A stretch of 64,000 nucleotides of DNA from Devosia sp. 1566. GTDB lineage: Bacteria > Pseudomonadota > Alphaproteobacteria > Rhizobiales > Devosiaceae. Positions 8,623-18,305 of the stretch are shown in pieces. The notes beneath the pieces were generated by a model. That model had not been told where the DNA came from. It saw only the letters and a list, made by a program, of their open reading frames with translations, and did not search any database. The DNA is taken from assembly GCF_004005995.1 (NCBI RefSeq), contig NZ_CP034767.1, positions 2,170,001 through 2,234,000 of the forward strand, written 5' to 3'. Each line of letters opens with the position of its first letter. Within the stretch, counting starts at the first letter, position 1. The position numbers and the translations under genes were made by a program.

Positions 8623-9629
8623 AACGCCCCGTCGCCTATCCCACCAATCAACCGACCCAGGCGCCCGAACTCAGCCGCGCGCCGCGCGCCTTTGCCCCCA
8701 CCGACGTCGTCATCGCCGAGCCCCAGTTCGATCCGAGCCTCGAAGAAGATCTTGTTGCCCCGCCGATCAAGAAGATGGGTTTTTGGGGCAAGCTCGCCTG
8801 GGGCGCCGGCAGCATCCTGGTGTCAGCGGGGCTGGGCCTGGCCGCAGATCGGTTGATCCGCGACCTCTTCGCCAGCAATCTTTGGCTGGGTTATGCGGGC
8901 CTGGTTGTCCTCGCGATTTTCGTTGTGGCCGTCATCGCCCTTGCGGCCCGCGAAGTCTTCGCCCTGCGCCGCCTGCGCGTCCTCGATGCCCTCCGGCATG
9001 ACGCCGACAGCGCCTTTACGGGCAATGATGCCGATGCGGCCAAGCGCACATTGCAGCGGCTCGAAGCCGTTTATGCCGATCGAGCCGATCTGGCGCGCTC
9101 CCGTCAAACCGTGGCGGAGAACCTGCCGCATCTGTTTGACGGCCACGAGATGATCGCGCTCGGCGAGCGGAGCTTGATGGCACCGCTCGACGCGCGCGCC
9201 AAGGCGCTCACTGCCGCTTCCGCGCGACGGGTCGCGCTGGTCACCGCCGTATCCCCCCGGGCGCTGGTCGATGTCGCCTTCGTTGTCTACGAGAGCTTCC
9301 GGCTGGCCGGGGCGATCGCCCGGCTCTACGGCGCTCGCCCGGGCTTCTTTGGCTCCTGGCGCCTGCTAGGCGCCGTTCTCACCCATCTAGCAGTGACGGG
9401 TGGCCTAGTGCTGACCGACGGGCTAGTTGAGCAACTGATCGGCCAGGGCCTGGCCGCCAAACTCTCCGCCCGGCTGGGTGAGGGCGTGGTGAATGGCTTG
9501 ATGACGGTTCGCGTCGGCATTGCAGCCATCCGCGTCGTCCGCCCCCTGCCCTTCAAGACCCAGGCTCAGCCCATGGTGCGCGACTTCATCCCCGAGCTTA
9601 CCAAGCTGGCCGGGGACGCCGCCAAATAG
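8619..9629 (+). CDS. ycjF: YcjF/TIGR01620-family inner membrane protein
   Basis: A 336-residue DUF697-type membrane protein that habitually accompanies YcjX. A polar, Pro-rich N-terminus of about 50 residues is followed by two predicted membrane helices (about 58-76 and 88-110), a helical cytoplasmic part (AKRTLQRLEAVYADRADLAR) and a hydrophobic C-terminal DUF697 region around ARPGFFGSWRLLGAVLTH. Its start overlaps the ycjX stop, implying translational coupling. Function is unknown; partnership with the GTPase is inferred from conserved gene order. The stop codon lies 1 bp from the stop of the convergent EAL gene. Confidence 0.85.
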   Translation: MKRPVAYPTNQPTQAPELSRAPRAFAPTDVVIAEPQFDPSLEEDLVAPPIKKMGFWGKLAWGAGSILVSAGLGLAADRLIRDLFASNLWLGYAGLVVLAIFVVAVIALAAREVFALRRLRVLDALRHDADSAFTGNDADAAKRTLQRLEAVYADRADLARSRQTVAENLPHLFDGHEMIALGERSLMAPLDARAKALTAASARRVALVTAVSPRALVDVAFVVYESFRLAGAIARLYGARPGFFGSWRLLGAVLTHLAVTGGLVLTDGLVEQLIGQGLAAKLSARLGEGVVNGLMTVRVGIAAIRVVRPLPFKTQAQPMVRDFIPELTKLAGDAAK

Positions 9630-9630
9630 C

Positions 9631-10395
9631 TTAAGCAGCCTTGGCCAACTCGTTGAAGCCCTGGAAGCTTTCCACCTGCGGGCGAGCGAAATAGTAGCCC
9701 TGGAACAGCCGAATTCCCATCCCGCGCAACACCGCAAGTTCCTCCGCGCTCTCAACGCCTTCAGCCAGCAAGGTAATGTCGAGTTCGGCGGCGATACCCG
9801 CAAGACCGCGCACAATGGCCTGCTTGACCTTCGAACTGCCAATGCCGCGCAGCAATTCCATGTCGAGCTTGATCAGATCGGTCTGGAACTGCGCCAGTAG
9901 CGACAGCCCGGCATAGCCCGCTCCGAAATCGTCCAGCGCCGTGGTGAAACCCATGCGATGGTATTCGGCCACGATGTGGCTGACATGAGCGACATTGTCC
10001 ATGCGCTCGTTCTCGGTGAACTCGAACATCAGCCGGGAAGGATCGAACTGCGTCCGGGCAGCCGCCGCCAGGGTGGCCCGAATGCACGCCTTGGGCTCGT
10101 AGACTGCATTGGGCATGAAATTGATGCTGAGCTTGGCGTCACTGCCGCGCAAACGCGGTCCGGCCAATTCGATGGCCTTGACGCGGCAGGCTTGGTCGAA
10201 GGCGTAGCGGTTCTGCTCGTTGACCTGGCTCAGGACCTGGAACGCCCCTTCCCCGCCCACGCCGCGTACCAGGGCTTCATAGCCCCAGATCTTGCCAGCA
10301 GGAACATCGACGATGGGCTGGAACGCCATGGTGAACGGGATCGAAAATGCATTGGCGTCGGCATTGCGACAGCCCTCGCATGAAGTTGCGCTCAT
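9631..10395 (-). CDS. Stand-alone EAL-domain c-di-GMP phosphodiesterase
   Basis: A 254-residue protein consisting almost entirely of an EAL domain, which hydrolyses cyclic-di-GMP. The conserved metal and catalytic elements are visible: EALVR (40-44), Asn92 in INFMP, FEFTENE (124-130), DDFG (155-158), Lys177 in LIKLD and AEGVE (211-215). It should therefore be active rather than a degenerate receptor. A short N-terminus has a CEGC pair (Cys6, Cys9) that could bind metal or sense redox. No GGDEF, PAS or membrane segment is present. The ATG at 10395 is the better of two in-frame starts, though its ribosome site is weak. Confidence 0.88.
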   Translation of the reverse strand: MSATSCEGCRNADANAFSIPFTMAFQPIVDVPAGKIWGYEALVRGVGGEGAFQVLSQVNEQNRYAFDQACRVKAIELAGPRLRGSDAKLSINFMPNAVYEPKACIRATLAAAARTQFDPSRLMFEFTENERMDNVAHVSHIVAEYHRMGFTTALDDFGAGYAGLSLLAQFQTDLIKLDMELLRGIGSSKVKQAIVRGLAGIAAELDITLLAEGVESAEELAVLRGMGIRLFQGYYFARPQVESFQGFNELAKAA

Positions 10396-10476
10396 CGGGA
10401 CACTCGTGGGGAAAGACAGTATCAACTTGCCACTACTGTCCACGGCGGGAGTTAAACAACCGCCAACACCAGCGAT

Positions 10477-10796
10477 TTATTCCTTGGCCGCACTTGGCGC
10501 GAGCGTAACCTTGAGCCCGTCGAGGCCCTCGTCCATCAGGATCTGGCACGACAGGCGCGAATTGGGACGAACATCCCCGACGCTGTCGAGTATATCTTCT
10601 TCTTCATCGCTCGGCGGACCGACAGTTTCGAGCCAATCGGCGTCAACATAGACATGGCAGGTGGCGCAGCTGAGCGCGCCCCCGCACTCGGCCTTGATGT
10701 TGAGCCCCCAGTCGCGAATGACTTCCATCACCCGCCACCCTTCGAGCCCTTCGAGCGTATGGGTTTCCCCGGCCTGGTCCGTCACGTGAATTTCCA

Positions 10797-10797
<1 letters not shown>
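10477..10797 (-). CDS. 2Fe-2S ferredoxin (adrenodoxin-like)
   Basis: A 106-residue [2Fe-2S] ferredoxin with ligands Cys38, Cys44 and Cys47 ([15 protein letters not shown]) and Cys84 (RLSCQI). The acidic stretch DEEEDILDSVGDVRP is the typical partner-docking helix. It starts on the final A of the upstream reductase stop codon (TGATG), so the two are translationally coupled. Together they form an electron-transfer pair taking electrons from NADPH. The likely client is the ferredoxin-type sulfite reductase CysI encoded just upstream. A paralogue lies at 16783-17103. Confidence 0.93.
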
Positions 10798-11861
<1,064 letters not shown>

Positions 11862-11917
11862 TCAAATTTCGGATCGCCTGCAGGCACATGGGCGCTCACA
11901 GGTCATGACGCATGGGG

Positions 11918-11949
11918 TCAGGATCGGCCGCTTGTGCCGCCTATCCTGA
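11918..11949. terminator. Stem-loop between cysH and the FNR gene
   Basis: Inverted repeat TCAGGAT / ATCCTGA with an inner CGGC/GCCG pairing, in the 143-bp gap. No T-tract follows on either strand, so it may be an RNA-processing or weak termination element rather than a true terminator. Confidence 0.35.
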
Positions 11950-11968
11950 TAAGCATGCTCGACTTACC

Positions 11969-13243
11969 TCAGGAGACGCGGCGAAGATAGGGCCGAGTGC
12001 CAATCGGCACTTCGGCCTGCCCCACCGGCTGATAGAAGATATCCATCTCGGGCAGCCGGTTCTCCAGCAGAGCTTGCCGGGTTGGCTCATGGGTTACAAC
12101 GAGGGCATTGACCCCGCAACGACGCATCAGCGGGATTTGGTCCTGCAGCACATCGCCCACGGCACGGATCTCACCGGCAAAACCGTAGCGCTCGGTGAGT
12201 AGGCGTACCGTGGAATAGCCCCGCCCGTCGGTGAAGGCGGGGAACTGCACGGCAACGGAAGCAAAGCGCCCCAGATCGCCGGCGACGTCTTCGACCTTGT
12301 CGCCCGCCACAATCAGCAGCCCCAAGGGGTGAGGGTTGGCGAGGAATGCGGCCCGGTTCGCCACAAGAGTGGCAAACGGAACATGCTTGTAGCGGGCGGT
12401 GGATGGCTCATCGCCTTCGCCCCAGGCCCTGAATGGATCCGCAATAAACGCACCATCCTTGAACAGCGTCAGCGGGGCAGCAGGAGGGGTCATGGGATTG
12501 GCAATGGCTCCGTTGAAGTCGAAATGGATGCCGCATTCCTTCTTGTTGAGCCCACGCCAGCGTCCTGCGCGCGGATCCTCCCCTTCGGCAACCGCCGAGG
12601 TGCAGGGTGCGCATCCGATCGACTTGTAGCCCTTAGCGAACAGCGGGTGCTCGGGCAAGCCATGCTCGATCTTGTACTGGTTCACATCCGCATCGCTGAA
12701 ATAGGCGAGCGGATTGACCTTGATGCGGTTGTCGCTGGTGAGCTCGAAATGCGGCAGCACGCCGCGCTCGACCGTCTGGAAGCGCTTGCGGCCCGTAACC
12801 CAGCCGCCGAAGCGTTCGGTGATGGGCTCGAGCGGCTCGGTTTTGCGGATGTGGCAGCAGGAGTCCGGATCACTCTCCCACAAGGTCCCATCCGGATCAA
12901 AGCGGGCAAGATCGCTGGGGTCAGGCAGCACGGCCGAAACATTGATCAGGCCGAGATGGCGCTTGAGCGTTTCAACGTATTCGAGGGTTTCGGCGAAGTG
13001 CTTGCCGGTTTCGAGAAAGAACACCGGGATGGAGGGGTCGACCTGCGCCGCCACATGCAGCAGCACGGCCGAATCCGCGCCAAAGGAGGACACGATGGCC
13101 AGGTCCCCCGGCAGCACTTCACTCGCCGCATAACGCAGCACGCCAAGCGCATCCATGTCGTCGAACATGCCGTTGAGGGCGACAATGCCCAGCGCGCGCA
13201 GCTTGTCGGGCTTGGGTTCTACCAGGATCTCAGGCAGCGCCAT
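11969..13243 (-). CDS. cysH: APS reductase CysH fused to a DUF934 domain
   Basis: A 424-residue fusion. Residues about 1-250 are an assimilatory adenylyl-sulfate reductase: PP-loop SSFGADS (52-58), Cys129-Cys130 and CAPC (211-214) for a [4Fe-4S] cluster, and the catalytic KECGIH (235-240). The Cys pairs mark the iron-sulfur APS type rather than the PAPS-only type. Residues about 257-420 match DUF934, with the hallmark FPAFTDGRGYSTVRLLTERY and GDVLQDQIPLMRRCG; DUF934 usually occurs as a separate small protein next to cysI/cysH. The ATG at 13243 has AAGGAGG 6 bp upstream and overlaps the end of cysI by 14 bp. The protein reduces APS to sulfite for CysI. Confidence 0.93.
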   Translation of the reverse strand: MALPEILVEPKPDKLRALGIVALNGMFDDMDALGVLRYAASEVLPGDLAIVSSFGADSAVLLHVAAQVDPSIPVFFLETGKHFAETLEYVETLKRHLGLINVSAVLPDPSDLARFDPDGTLWESDPDSCCHIRKTEPLEPITERFGGWVTGRKRFQTVERGVLPHFELTSDNRIKVNPLAYFSDADVNQYKIEHGLPEHPLFAKGYKSIGCAPCTSAVAEGEDPRAGRWRGLNKKECGIHFDFNGAIANPMTPPAAPLTLFKDGAFIADPFRAWGEGDEPSTARYKHVPFATLVANRAAFLANPHPLGLLIVAGDKVEDVAGDLGRFASVAVQFPAFTDGRGYSTVRLLTERYGFAGEIRAVGDVLQDQIPLMRRCGVNALVVTHEPTRQALLENRLPEMDIFYQPVGQAEVPIGTRPYLRRVS

Positions 13244-14888
13244 AAAGGGCCTCCTTGAACGGGGCTTCCCCCAAGCGCCGCACGGCGGTGATGAAGCTTT
13301 CATCGGCGCCCTGGCGGTTGGCGAGATAGGTGTCGACCAGGGTTTCGATGGCGCCGGGCACCTCGTCGGCCTCAAAGCCCGGGCCCAGGATCTTCCCGAT
13401 GGCGGCGGACTCGGTGGCGTCGCCGCCCAGCGTGATCTGGTAGAGTTCGCCGCCTTTTTTCTCGACGCCCAGAATGCCGATATGGCCCACATGGTGGTGC
13501 CCGCAGGCATTGATGCAGCCTGAAATCTTGATCTTGAGCTCGCCGATATCGCGCTGCCGCTCGGGCGCCGCGAAGCGATGCGAGATCGCCTGTGCGATGG
13601 GGATAGAGCGGGCATTGGCCAGGGCGCAGAAATCAAGGCCCGGGCAGCAGATCATGTCGGTGATGAGCCCGATATTACCGTCGGCCAACTCGGCCTCCAC
13701 CAGCCCATCATAGACCACGCGCAGATCGGCTACCGCGACATGGGGCAGAACGAGGTTCTGCTCGTGAGTGACGCGCAGTTCGTCAAAGGAATAGCGCTCG
13801 GCCAGATCGGCAACGGCCTCCATCTGCGCATCGGTGGCGTCGCCGGGCGCTCCGCCCACGGGCTTGAGCGACACGGTCACGCAGGCATAACCGGGCTGTT
13901 TGTGGGAATGGATGTTGTTTTCGAGCCAGCGGCCAAAAGCGAGATCGAGGATCTTTTCGCGTTCAACATCGATGCGCACGGCGCCCTGCTCGCGAAAGGC
14001 CGGTGGCGAGAAGTAAGCGGTGATGCGATCGAGCTCCTCCAGTGGCAGGGTCAGAACGCCACCGCGCACTTCGGCGAACTCGGTTTCCACCTGGCCCTTG
14101 ATGGATTCAAGACCCTCTTCATGAACGAGGATCTTGAAGCGCGCCTTGTACTTGTTGTCCCGCCGGCCATAGCGATTGTAAACGCGCATGATGGATTCCA
14201 GATAGGCCAGCAGGTGCTCGTTGGGCACGAAGCTGTTGATCAGCTTGCCGGTGATCGGCGTGCGCCCGAGCCCGCCCCCGATCCAGACTTCCCAGCCCGT
14301 TTCGCCGGCAGCATTGGCCGCCGCCTGGAGGCCGATATCGTGAAAGCGAATGGCGGCACGGTCTTCCCGCGCCCCGGTGATCGCGATCTTGAACTTGCGC
14401 GGCAGATAGGAGAATTCTGGGTGCAGGCTCGACCATTGCCGGATGATTTCGGCGACCGGGCGGGGATCGATGATCTCATCGGCGGCGGCGCCGGCGAACT
14501 GGTCCGTGGTAACATTGCGGATGCAATTGCCCGAAGTCTGGATCGCGTGCATCTCGACCGAGGCCAGCTCGGCCAGGATCTGCGGAATGTCGCGGAGCTT
14601 GGGCCAGTTGAACTGGATGTTCTGCCGTGTGGTGAAGTGCCCGTAGCCGCGGTCGTAGGTGCGCGCGATATGGGCGAGCTTGCGCAGCTGCCGCGATGAC
14701 AGCGTGCCATACGGCACAGCGACGCGCAGCATATAGGCGTGCAGCTGCAGATAGAGCCCGTTCATCAGCCGCAGCGGTCGGAACTGGTCTTCACTGAGTT
14801 CACCGGAAATGCGGCGCTTCACCTGATCGGCAAACTGAGCGGTACGGCCCTGCACAAAGGCCGCGTCGAATTCGTCATATCGATACAT
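13230..14888 (-). CDS. cysI: Sulfite reductase hemoprotein CysI (nitrite/sulfite reductase family)
   Basis: A 552-residue siroheme and [4Fe-4S] enzyme that reduces sulfite to sulfide in cysteine synthesis. The cluster ligands are in CCPGLDFC and SGCINACGHHH in the C-terminal third; two ferredoxin-like repeats (GHFTTRQNIQFNW and later TVSLKPVGG) surround them. The substrate-contacting TSGNCIRNVTTD segment is intact. The ATG at 14888 has GAGG 6 bp upstream. It overlaps the DUF2849 gene by 14 bp and cysH by 14 bp, so the operon is tightly coupled. No CysJ flavoprotein is encoded nearby, implying ferredoxin as electron donor. A nitrite reductase role is less likely given cysG and cysH. Confidence 0.93.
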   Translation of the reverse strand: MYRYDEFDAAFVQGRTAQFADQVKRRISGELSEDQFRPLRLMNGLYLQLHAYMLRVAVPYGTLSSRQLRKLAHIARTYDRGYGHFTTRQNIQFNWPKLRDIPQILAELASVEMHAIQTSGNCIRNVTTDQFAGAAADEIIDPRPVAEIIRQWSSLHPEFSYLPRKFKIAITGAREDRAAIRFHDIGLQAAANAAGETGWEVWIGGGLGRTPITGKLINSFVPNEHLLAYLESIMRVYNRYGRRDNKYKARFKILVHEEGLESIKGQVETEFAEVRGGVLTLPLEELDRITAYFSPPAFREQGAVRIDVEREKILDLAFGRWLENNIHSHKQPGYACVTVSLKPVGGAPGDATDAQMEAVADLAERYSFDELRVTHEQNLVLPHVAVADLRVVYDGLVEAELADGNIGLITDMICCPGLDFCALANARSIPIAQAISHRFAAPERQRDIGELKIKISGCINACGHHHVGHIGILGVEKKGGELYQITLGGDATESAAIGKILGPGFEADEVPGAIETLVDTYLANRQGADESFITAVRRLGEAPFKEALYGAA

Positions 14889-15204
14889 GACCGTCCTCAC
14901 TCAGATGCTGGCGATCATAGATCTCGCCCTTCAAGGTCAGCGGTGCCGTCGGCCCCGCCGCACGGATACGCTCGCGTAGGCGCTTGGGCACGATCTGCCC
15001 CGCTTCCACGCTGACGTCCTCGACTTCAATGCTGACGATCCGGCCCGTTGCCTTGCTCGCGGCGATGGCTGCGTCGCGCGCTTCGCTCTCGCTCTTGTCA
15101 AAGAGGCGCGCCGCTTGCAGCTGCTCAACCCAGTGGCCTTGCGCGTCCAGATAAACCGTGCCGCCCGAAAGCAGCTCGTTGCCCGTAATGATTTCCATTG
15201 TCAT
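14875..15204 (-). CDS. DUF2849 small protein of the sulfur operon
   Basis: A 109-residue soluble protein beginning MTMEIITGNELLSGGTVYLD, with a DUF2849-type fold assignment from its sequence and its position between cysG and cysI. The start ATG overlaps the cysG stop (ATGA) and its last 14 bp overlap cysI, so all three are translated together. The family occurs in cys operons of alphaproteobacteria; the biochemical role is unknown, perhaps an accessory of sulfite reduction. It has no cysteine residues, so a metal or redox role through Cys is excluded. Confidence 0.85.
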   Translation of the reverse strand: MTMEIITGNELLSGGTVYLDAQGHWVEQLQAARLFDKSESEARDAAIAASKATGRIVSIEVEDVSVEAGQIVPKRLRERIRAAGPTAPLTLKGEIYDRQHLSEDGHVSI

Positions 15205-16595
15205 GCCACCTTGAAGCTTGAAGCGGCCATCTGGGCGGCTTCCGCCCAGTCGCCTTCAGCCACAGCCTCACCCACCAGAATAACCGCAGGCCCATCCGCA
15301 AAATCGAGCTGGTTGCTCGCCAGGGCGCCGAGCGTGCAGGAATAGAGCGTGCGGTTCGCCCGACCGGCATTGACCACAATACCCACCGGCAGCGTCTCGC
15401 TCGCGCCATGCGCCACCAGCCGGGCTGCGACCTGGGCCGAAATCGACTTGCCCATGTAAAGGCCCAGCGTCATGCCGGCCCCCGCCAGCAAAGCCCAATG
15501 CTGCAATTCGTCATCCTCGGCGCCGTGGGCCGTTGCCATGATGAAGCCGCTCGACACCTTGCGCAGGGTCACTGGCGTTGCCGTATCGGCCGCAGCGGCC
15601 AGCGCCGCGCTGACGCCGGGCACCACCTGATAGGCGATCCCCGCCTTGCGGAGTGCCGCGATCTCTTCGCCAGCCCGGCCAAACACCATGGGGTCGCCGG
15701 ACTTGAGGCGCGCCACGCGCTTGCCTTCGCTGGCTAGCCGCACCAGCAGCGTGTTGATTTGTGCCTGCGAAAAGGAATGATGCCCCTTGGCCTTGCCAAC
15801 GGCGATCTGCTCGGCATCGCGGCGCGCCATCTGCACCACCCCATCGGGCACGAGCTGGTCATGCACGATCACATCGGCATCCTGCAGCAGCCGCTGGGCG
15901 CGCAAGGTCAGCAGATCTTCCGATCCGGGCCCGGCTCCGATCAGCCAGACCACGCCCGCCCCGCTGCCACCCTCGACATGCGCCGCCAGCAGGCTCTCGG
16001 CCGCTTCATGGCCACGCCCAGCCGCTTCCGCCCGCTCGATCTCGGGAGAGGTCACCAGAGCCTGGTAGAACCGGCGCCGGGCGCCGCCATCCTGAATCAA
16101 GCTCTCAACGCGGTGCCGTAAACCACCGGCAAGACTCGCCAAATCGCCCAACCGCGGCGACAGCACGGCCTCGATGCGCGCCCGCACCAAGCGTGCAAGC
16201 ACGGGCGCTCGCCCTTCGCTGGAGATGGCGATGGTCAGCGGCGCCCGATCGATGATCGCCGGCGTGAAGAAGTCGCATTCGCCCGGAACGTCAACGACAT
16301 TGAGAGGAATATTGCGAGCCCGAGCCGCATCCTTTGCAACCGAAGCGTCAGGCCCCTCGTCCGCCACAAACACCATCGCGGCGTTATCGAGATCCGACGG
16401 CTGGAACCGGCGCTCAAGAACCTCCACCGGCAGCGCTGAAAAGTCTGCTTCCAGATGAGGAGAGACAATCACGACTAGCGCGGTAGTCTTAACAGCGAGC
16501 CGGGCTTTGTTGAGGGCTTCTTCGCCACCGCCAACAATGACGATGCGACGACCCTGCACTTTCAAGCTCAACGGAAATGTGTTGAGGCGACCCAT
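15201..16595 (-). CDS. cysG: Siroheme synthase CysG
   Basis: A 464-residue multifunctional enzyme making siroheme, the CysI cofactor. Residues about 1-210 form the precorrin-2 dehydrogenase/ferrochelatase half with the NAD site IVIVGGGEEALNKARLA; residues from about 215 form the uroporphyrinogen III methyltransferase half (WLIGAGPGSEDLLTLRA, then RLKSGDPMVFGRAGEE and VVPGVSAALAAAA). It is first in the cysG-DUF2849-cysI-cysH unit. AGGG lies just upstream of the ATG. The 187 bp upstream may hold the operon promoter; I could not identify a CysB-like site. Confidence 0.95.
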   Translation of the reverse strand: MGRLNTFPLSLKVQGRRIVIVGGGEEALNKARLAVKTTALVVIVSPHLEADFSALPVEVLERRFQPSDLDNAAMVFVADEGPDASVAKDAARARNIPLNVVDVPGECDFFTPAIIDRAPLTIAISSEGRAPVLARLVRARIEAVLSPRLGDLASLAGGLRHRVESLIQDGGARRRFYQALVTSPEIERAEAAGRGHEAAESLLAAHVEGGSGAGVVWLIGAGPGSEDLLTLRAQRLLQDADVIVHDQLVPDGVVQMARRDAEQIAVGKAKGHHSFSQAQINTLLVRLASEGKRVARLKSGDPMVFGRAGEEIAALRKAGIAYQVVPGVSAALAAAADTATPVTLRKVSSGFIMATAHGAEDDELQHWALLAGAGMTLGLYMGKSISAQVAARLVAHGASETLPVGIVVNAGRANRTLYSCTLGALASNQLDFADGPAVILVGEAVAEGDWAEAAQMAASSFKVA

Positions 16596-16706
16596 TTCAA
16601 CCCTGACTGTAGACGCCCGGAAATTAGCCCATCCCGGCCAGCGGAAACAGGCCCCGGGGTGCAGTTAAGCCGGGTTTTTCCCTGCGGCGCCTACGCTTGG
16701 AACAGG

Positions 16707-16732
16707 GAAAGAGGCCCGACCAGAGCCGGGCC
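16707..16732 (-). terminator. Hairpin downstream of ferredoxin 2
   Basis: Six-bp GC stem (GGCCCG/CGGGCC, 16713-16732) read on the minus strand and followed by CTCTTT. It sits between the ferredoxin stop and cysG start, where transcription of the prfC unit should end. The T-tract is short. Confidence 0.45.
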
Positions 16733-16782
16733 AAAATAATGCGTCGAAACGCTCTCGCGCGAAAATTGCGCGGCGGGAAATC

Positions 16783-17103
16783 CTAGCCTTGGCGGCTCGG
16801 AACATGCACGACCAGGCCATCAAGGGCATCGCGCACCTTGATCTGGCAGCTCAGCCGACTCGAGGGCTTCACGTCAAAGGCGAAGTCCAGCATGTCTTCT
16901 TCCATGGCCGAGGGCCCGCCAACGGTTTCTTCCCAGGCCGGGTCGACATAGACATGGCAGGTGGCGCAGGTGCAGGCGCCCCCGCATTCGGCCACAATCC
17001 CCGGCACGCCATTCATGATGGCCGCCTCCATCACCGTCGCGCCGTTCTGGGCTTCGGTTTCGATGCGTTCCCCGTCCTTCTGAACGAATGTGATCTTGGT
17101 CAT
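16783..17103 (-). CDS. 2Fe-2S ferredoxin (second copy)
   Basis: A 106-residue adrenodoxin-like ferredoxin with ligands Cys40, Cys46 and Cys49 ([15 protein letters not shown]) and Cys86 (RLSCQI). It is a paralogue of the protein at 10477-10797, sharing the whole cluster region and the acidic docking helix, but has an extra Cys44 inside the cluster loop. Its ATG overlaps the stop of the methyltransferase gene (ATGA). It ends a prfC-methyltransferase-ferredoxin unit directly upstream of cysG, so it may serve sulfite reduction, Fe-S assembly or another monooxygenase-type partner; the partner is not evident. Confidence 0.92.
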   Translation of the reverse strand: MTKITFVQKDGERIETEAQNGATVMEAAIMNGVPGIVAECGGACTCATCHVYVDPAWEETVGGPSAMEEDMLDFAFDVKPSSRLSCQIKVRDALDGLVVHVPSRQG

Positions 17104-18305
17104 GGCGATCCAGGCTGTTGTGTTTGGGCGTCGGAGTGAAGCAGGGTTTCGAGATAATGCTGGCGAATGCCGAACATGGCTTTGGTGTCGGCAATCTGGC
17201 GCAAGATCGTGTCGCGGTCGCGTCCAGCGCGACCATCTTTTTCGGCCACGATCAAATTGTTCTTGGGCGTGTGGGCATCCGAAACGAACTCGAAGACCTT
17301 GGTGCGGTATCCGCTCAGCTCCAGCAGCAGGGCCCTGAGCGTATCGGTGACCATCTCGGCCTGCCGCTCGAGGAACGTGCCATGCCGCAGCAGCACGCCC
17401 AGCCGATCGTCCGCCTGCCCGGCCTCCATCTCGCGCCGAATCTGCTTGTGGCAGCAAGGGGCCACCGCGATCAGCGCGGCCCCCGCCTTGATGCCCTTGT
17501 AGATTGCGTCATCGGTCGCGGTGTCGCAGGCATGCAGCGCGATAACGGCATCGGCGCCACCAGCGTTATAGTCCATGATCGTTCCGGGCACGAAGCTGAG
17601 GCCGGTAAAACCCGATTCTGCCGCGGTCGCATTGCCGTCTTCAACCAGCTTGGGCCGCATTTCAACGCCGACGATCTCGGCCGGACGCCCCTGCCCGGCA
17701 AGAAAGTCGTAGAGCGCAAAATCGAGATAGCCCTTCCCCGCGCCCATATCGACGATGCGGGGTGCGTCGGCCTTGATCCCCTGAATCAGTGGAGCAAAGA
17801 TCTCCACCATCTTGTTGATCTGCCTGAACTTGTCCTGCGCATCATTGCGCACGGTCCCGTCCTTGCCGGCAATCCCGAGTGCCTTGAGATAAGGCTTGTC
17901 GGTCTGGGTCAGCGGACGGTTCTTGGCGCGGTTGTGCTCGGTTGGAGCCGCTTCCCGCCCCTCGACCTCGGTGCGCTTGAGACGCACCTTGTCGCCATTG
18001 CGTTCAAAGCTCAGGTCGAACTCGGTGGTGGCGAGCTGGGCGCTGCGGAATTCGGCCTTGAGGCCGGCGCGCAGCGTTGCGAGCGCTTCGGGCTGAATCT
18101 GGTTCTTGATGATGTCGCGCGTCTTGTAGTGGAAGGTGAAGCTGAACTTCTCCACCCCCTTGGCGACGATCTTCTTGACGTCGACCGATTTGAGCTCGGG
18201 CTCGCTGCCATGGTAGCCACCAAGCTTGAGGCGCAACAACGTACCGGTGTTGAACGCGGTCTTGACGGCCAGAAGAAACTCTTCGATGCGCTCGGAAGTG
18301 GTCAA
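17100..18305 (-). CDS. SAM-dependent methyltransferase, METTL25-like (Methyltransf_32)
   Basis: A 401-residue protein. The central Rossmann methyltransferase domain has motif [20 protein letters not shown], followed by [15 protein letters not shown] and VAPCCHKQ, which are characteristic of the Methyltransf_32 family that includes eukaryotic METTL25. The N-terminal 150 residues are a separate charged domain. The start is TTG at 18305: AAGGA lies 6 bp upstream, inside the last codons of prfC, and the TTG overlaps the prfC stop. The frame continues upstream without another good start. Coupling to prfC suggests a translation-related substrate (rRNA, tRNA or a factor), but this is inference. Confidence 0.82.
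   Translation of the reverse strand: MTTSERIEEFLLAVKTAFNTGTLLRLKLGGYHGSEPELKSVDVKKIVAKGVEKFSFTFHYKTRDIIKNQIQPEALATLRAGLKAEFRSAQLATTEFDLSFERNGDKVRLKRTEVEGREAAPTEHNRAKNRPLTQTDKPYLKALGIAGKDGTVRNDAQDKFRQINKMVEIFAPLIQGIKADAPRIVDMGAGKGYLDFALYDFLAGQGRPAEIVGVEMRPKLVEDGNATAAESGFTGLSFVPGTIMDYNAGGADAVIALHACDTATDDAIYKGIKAGAALIAVAPCCHKQIRREMEAGQADDRLGVLLRHGTFLERQAEMVTDTLRALLLELSGYRTKVFEFVSDAHTPKNNLIVAEKDGRAGRDRDTILRQIADTKAMFGIRQHYLETLLHSDAQTQQPGSP

Noticed and set aside
13244..13636. 131-codon upstream extension of cysH
   Set aside because: It lies inside cysI in another frame with Ser/Arg/Pro-rich composition; the ATG at 13243 has AAGGAGG at 6 bp.
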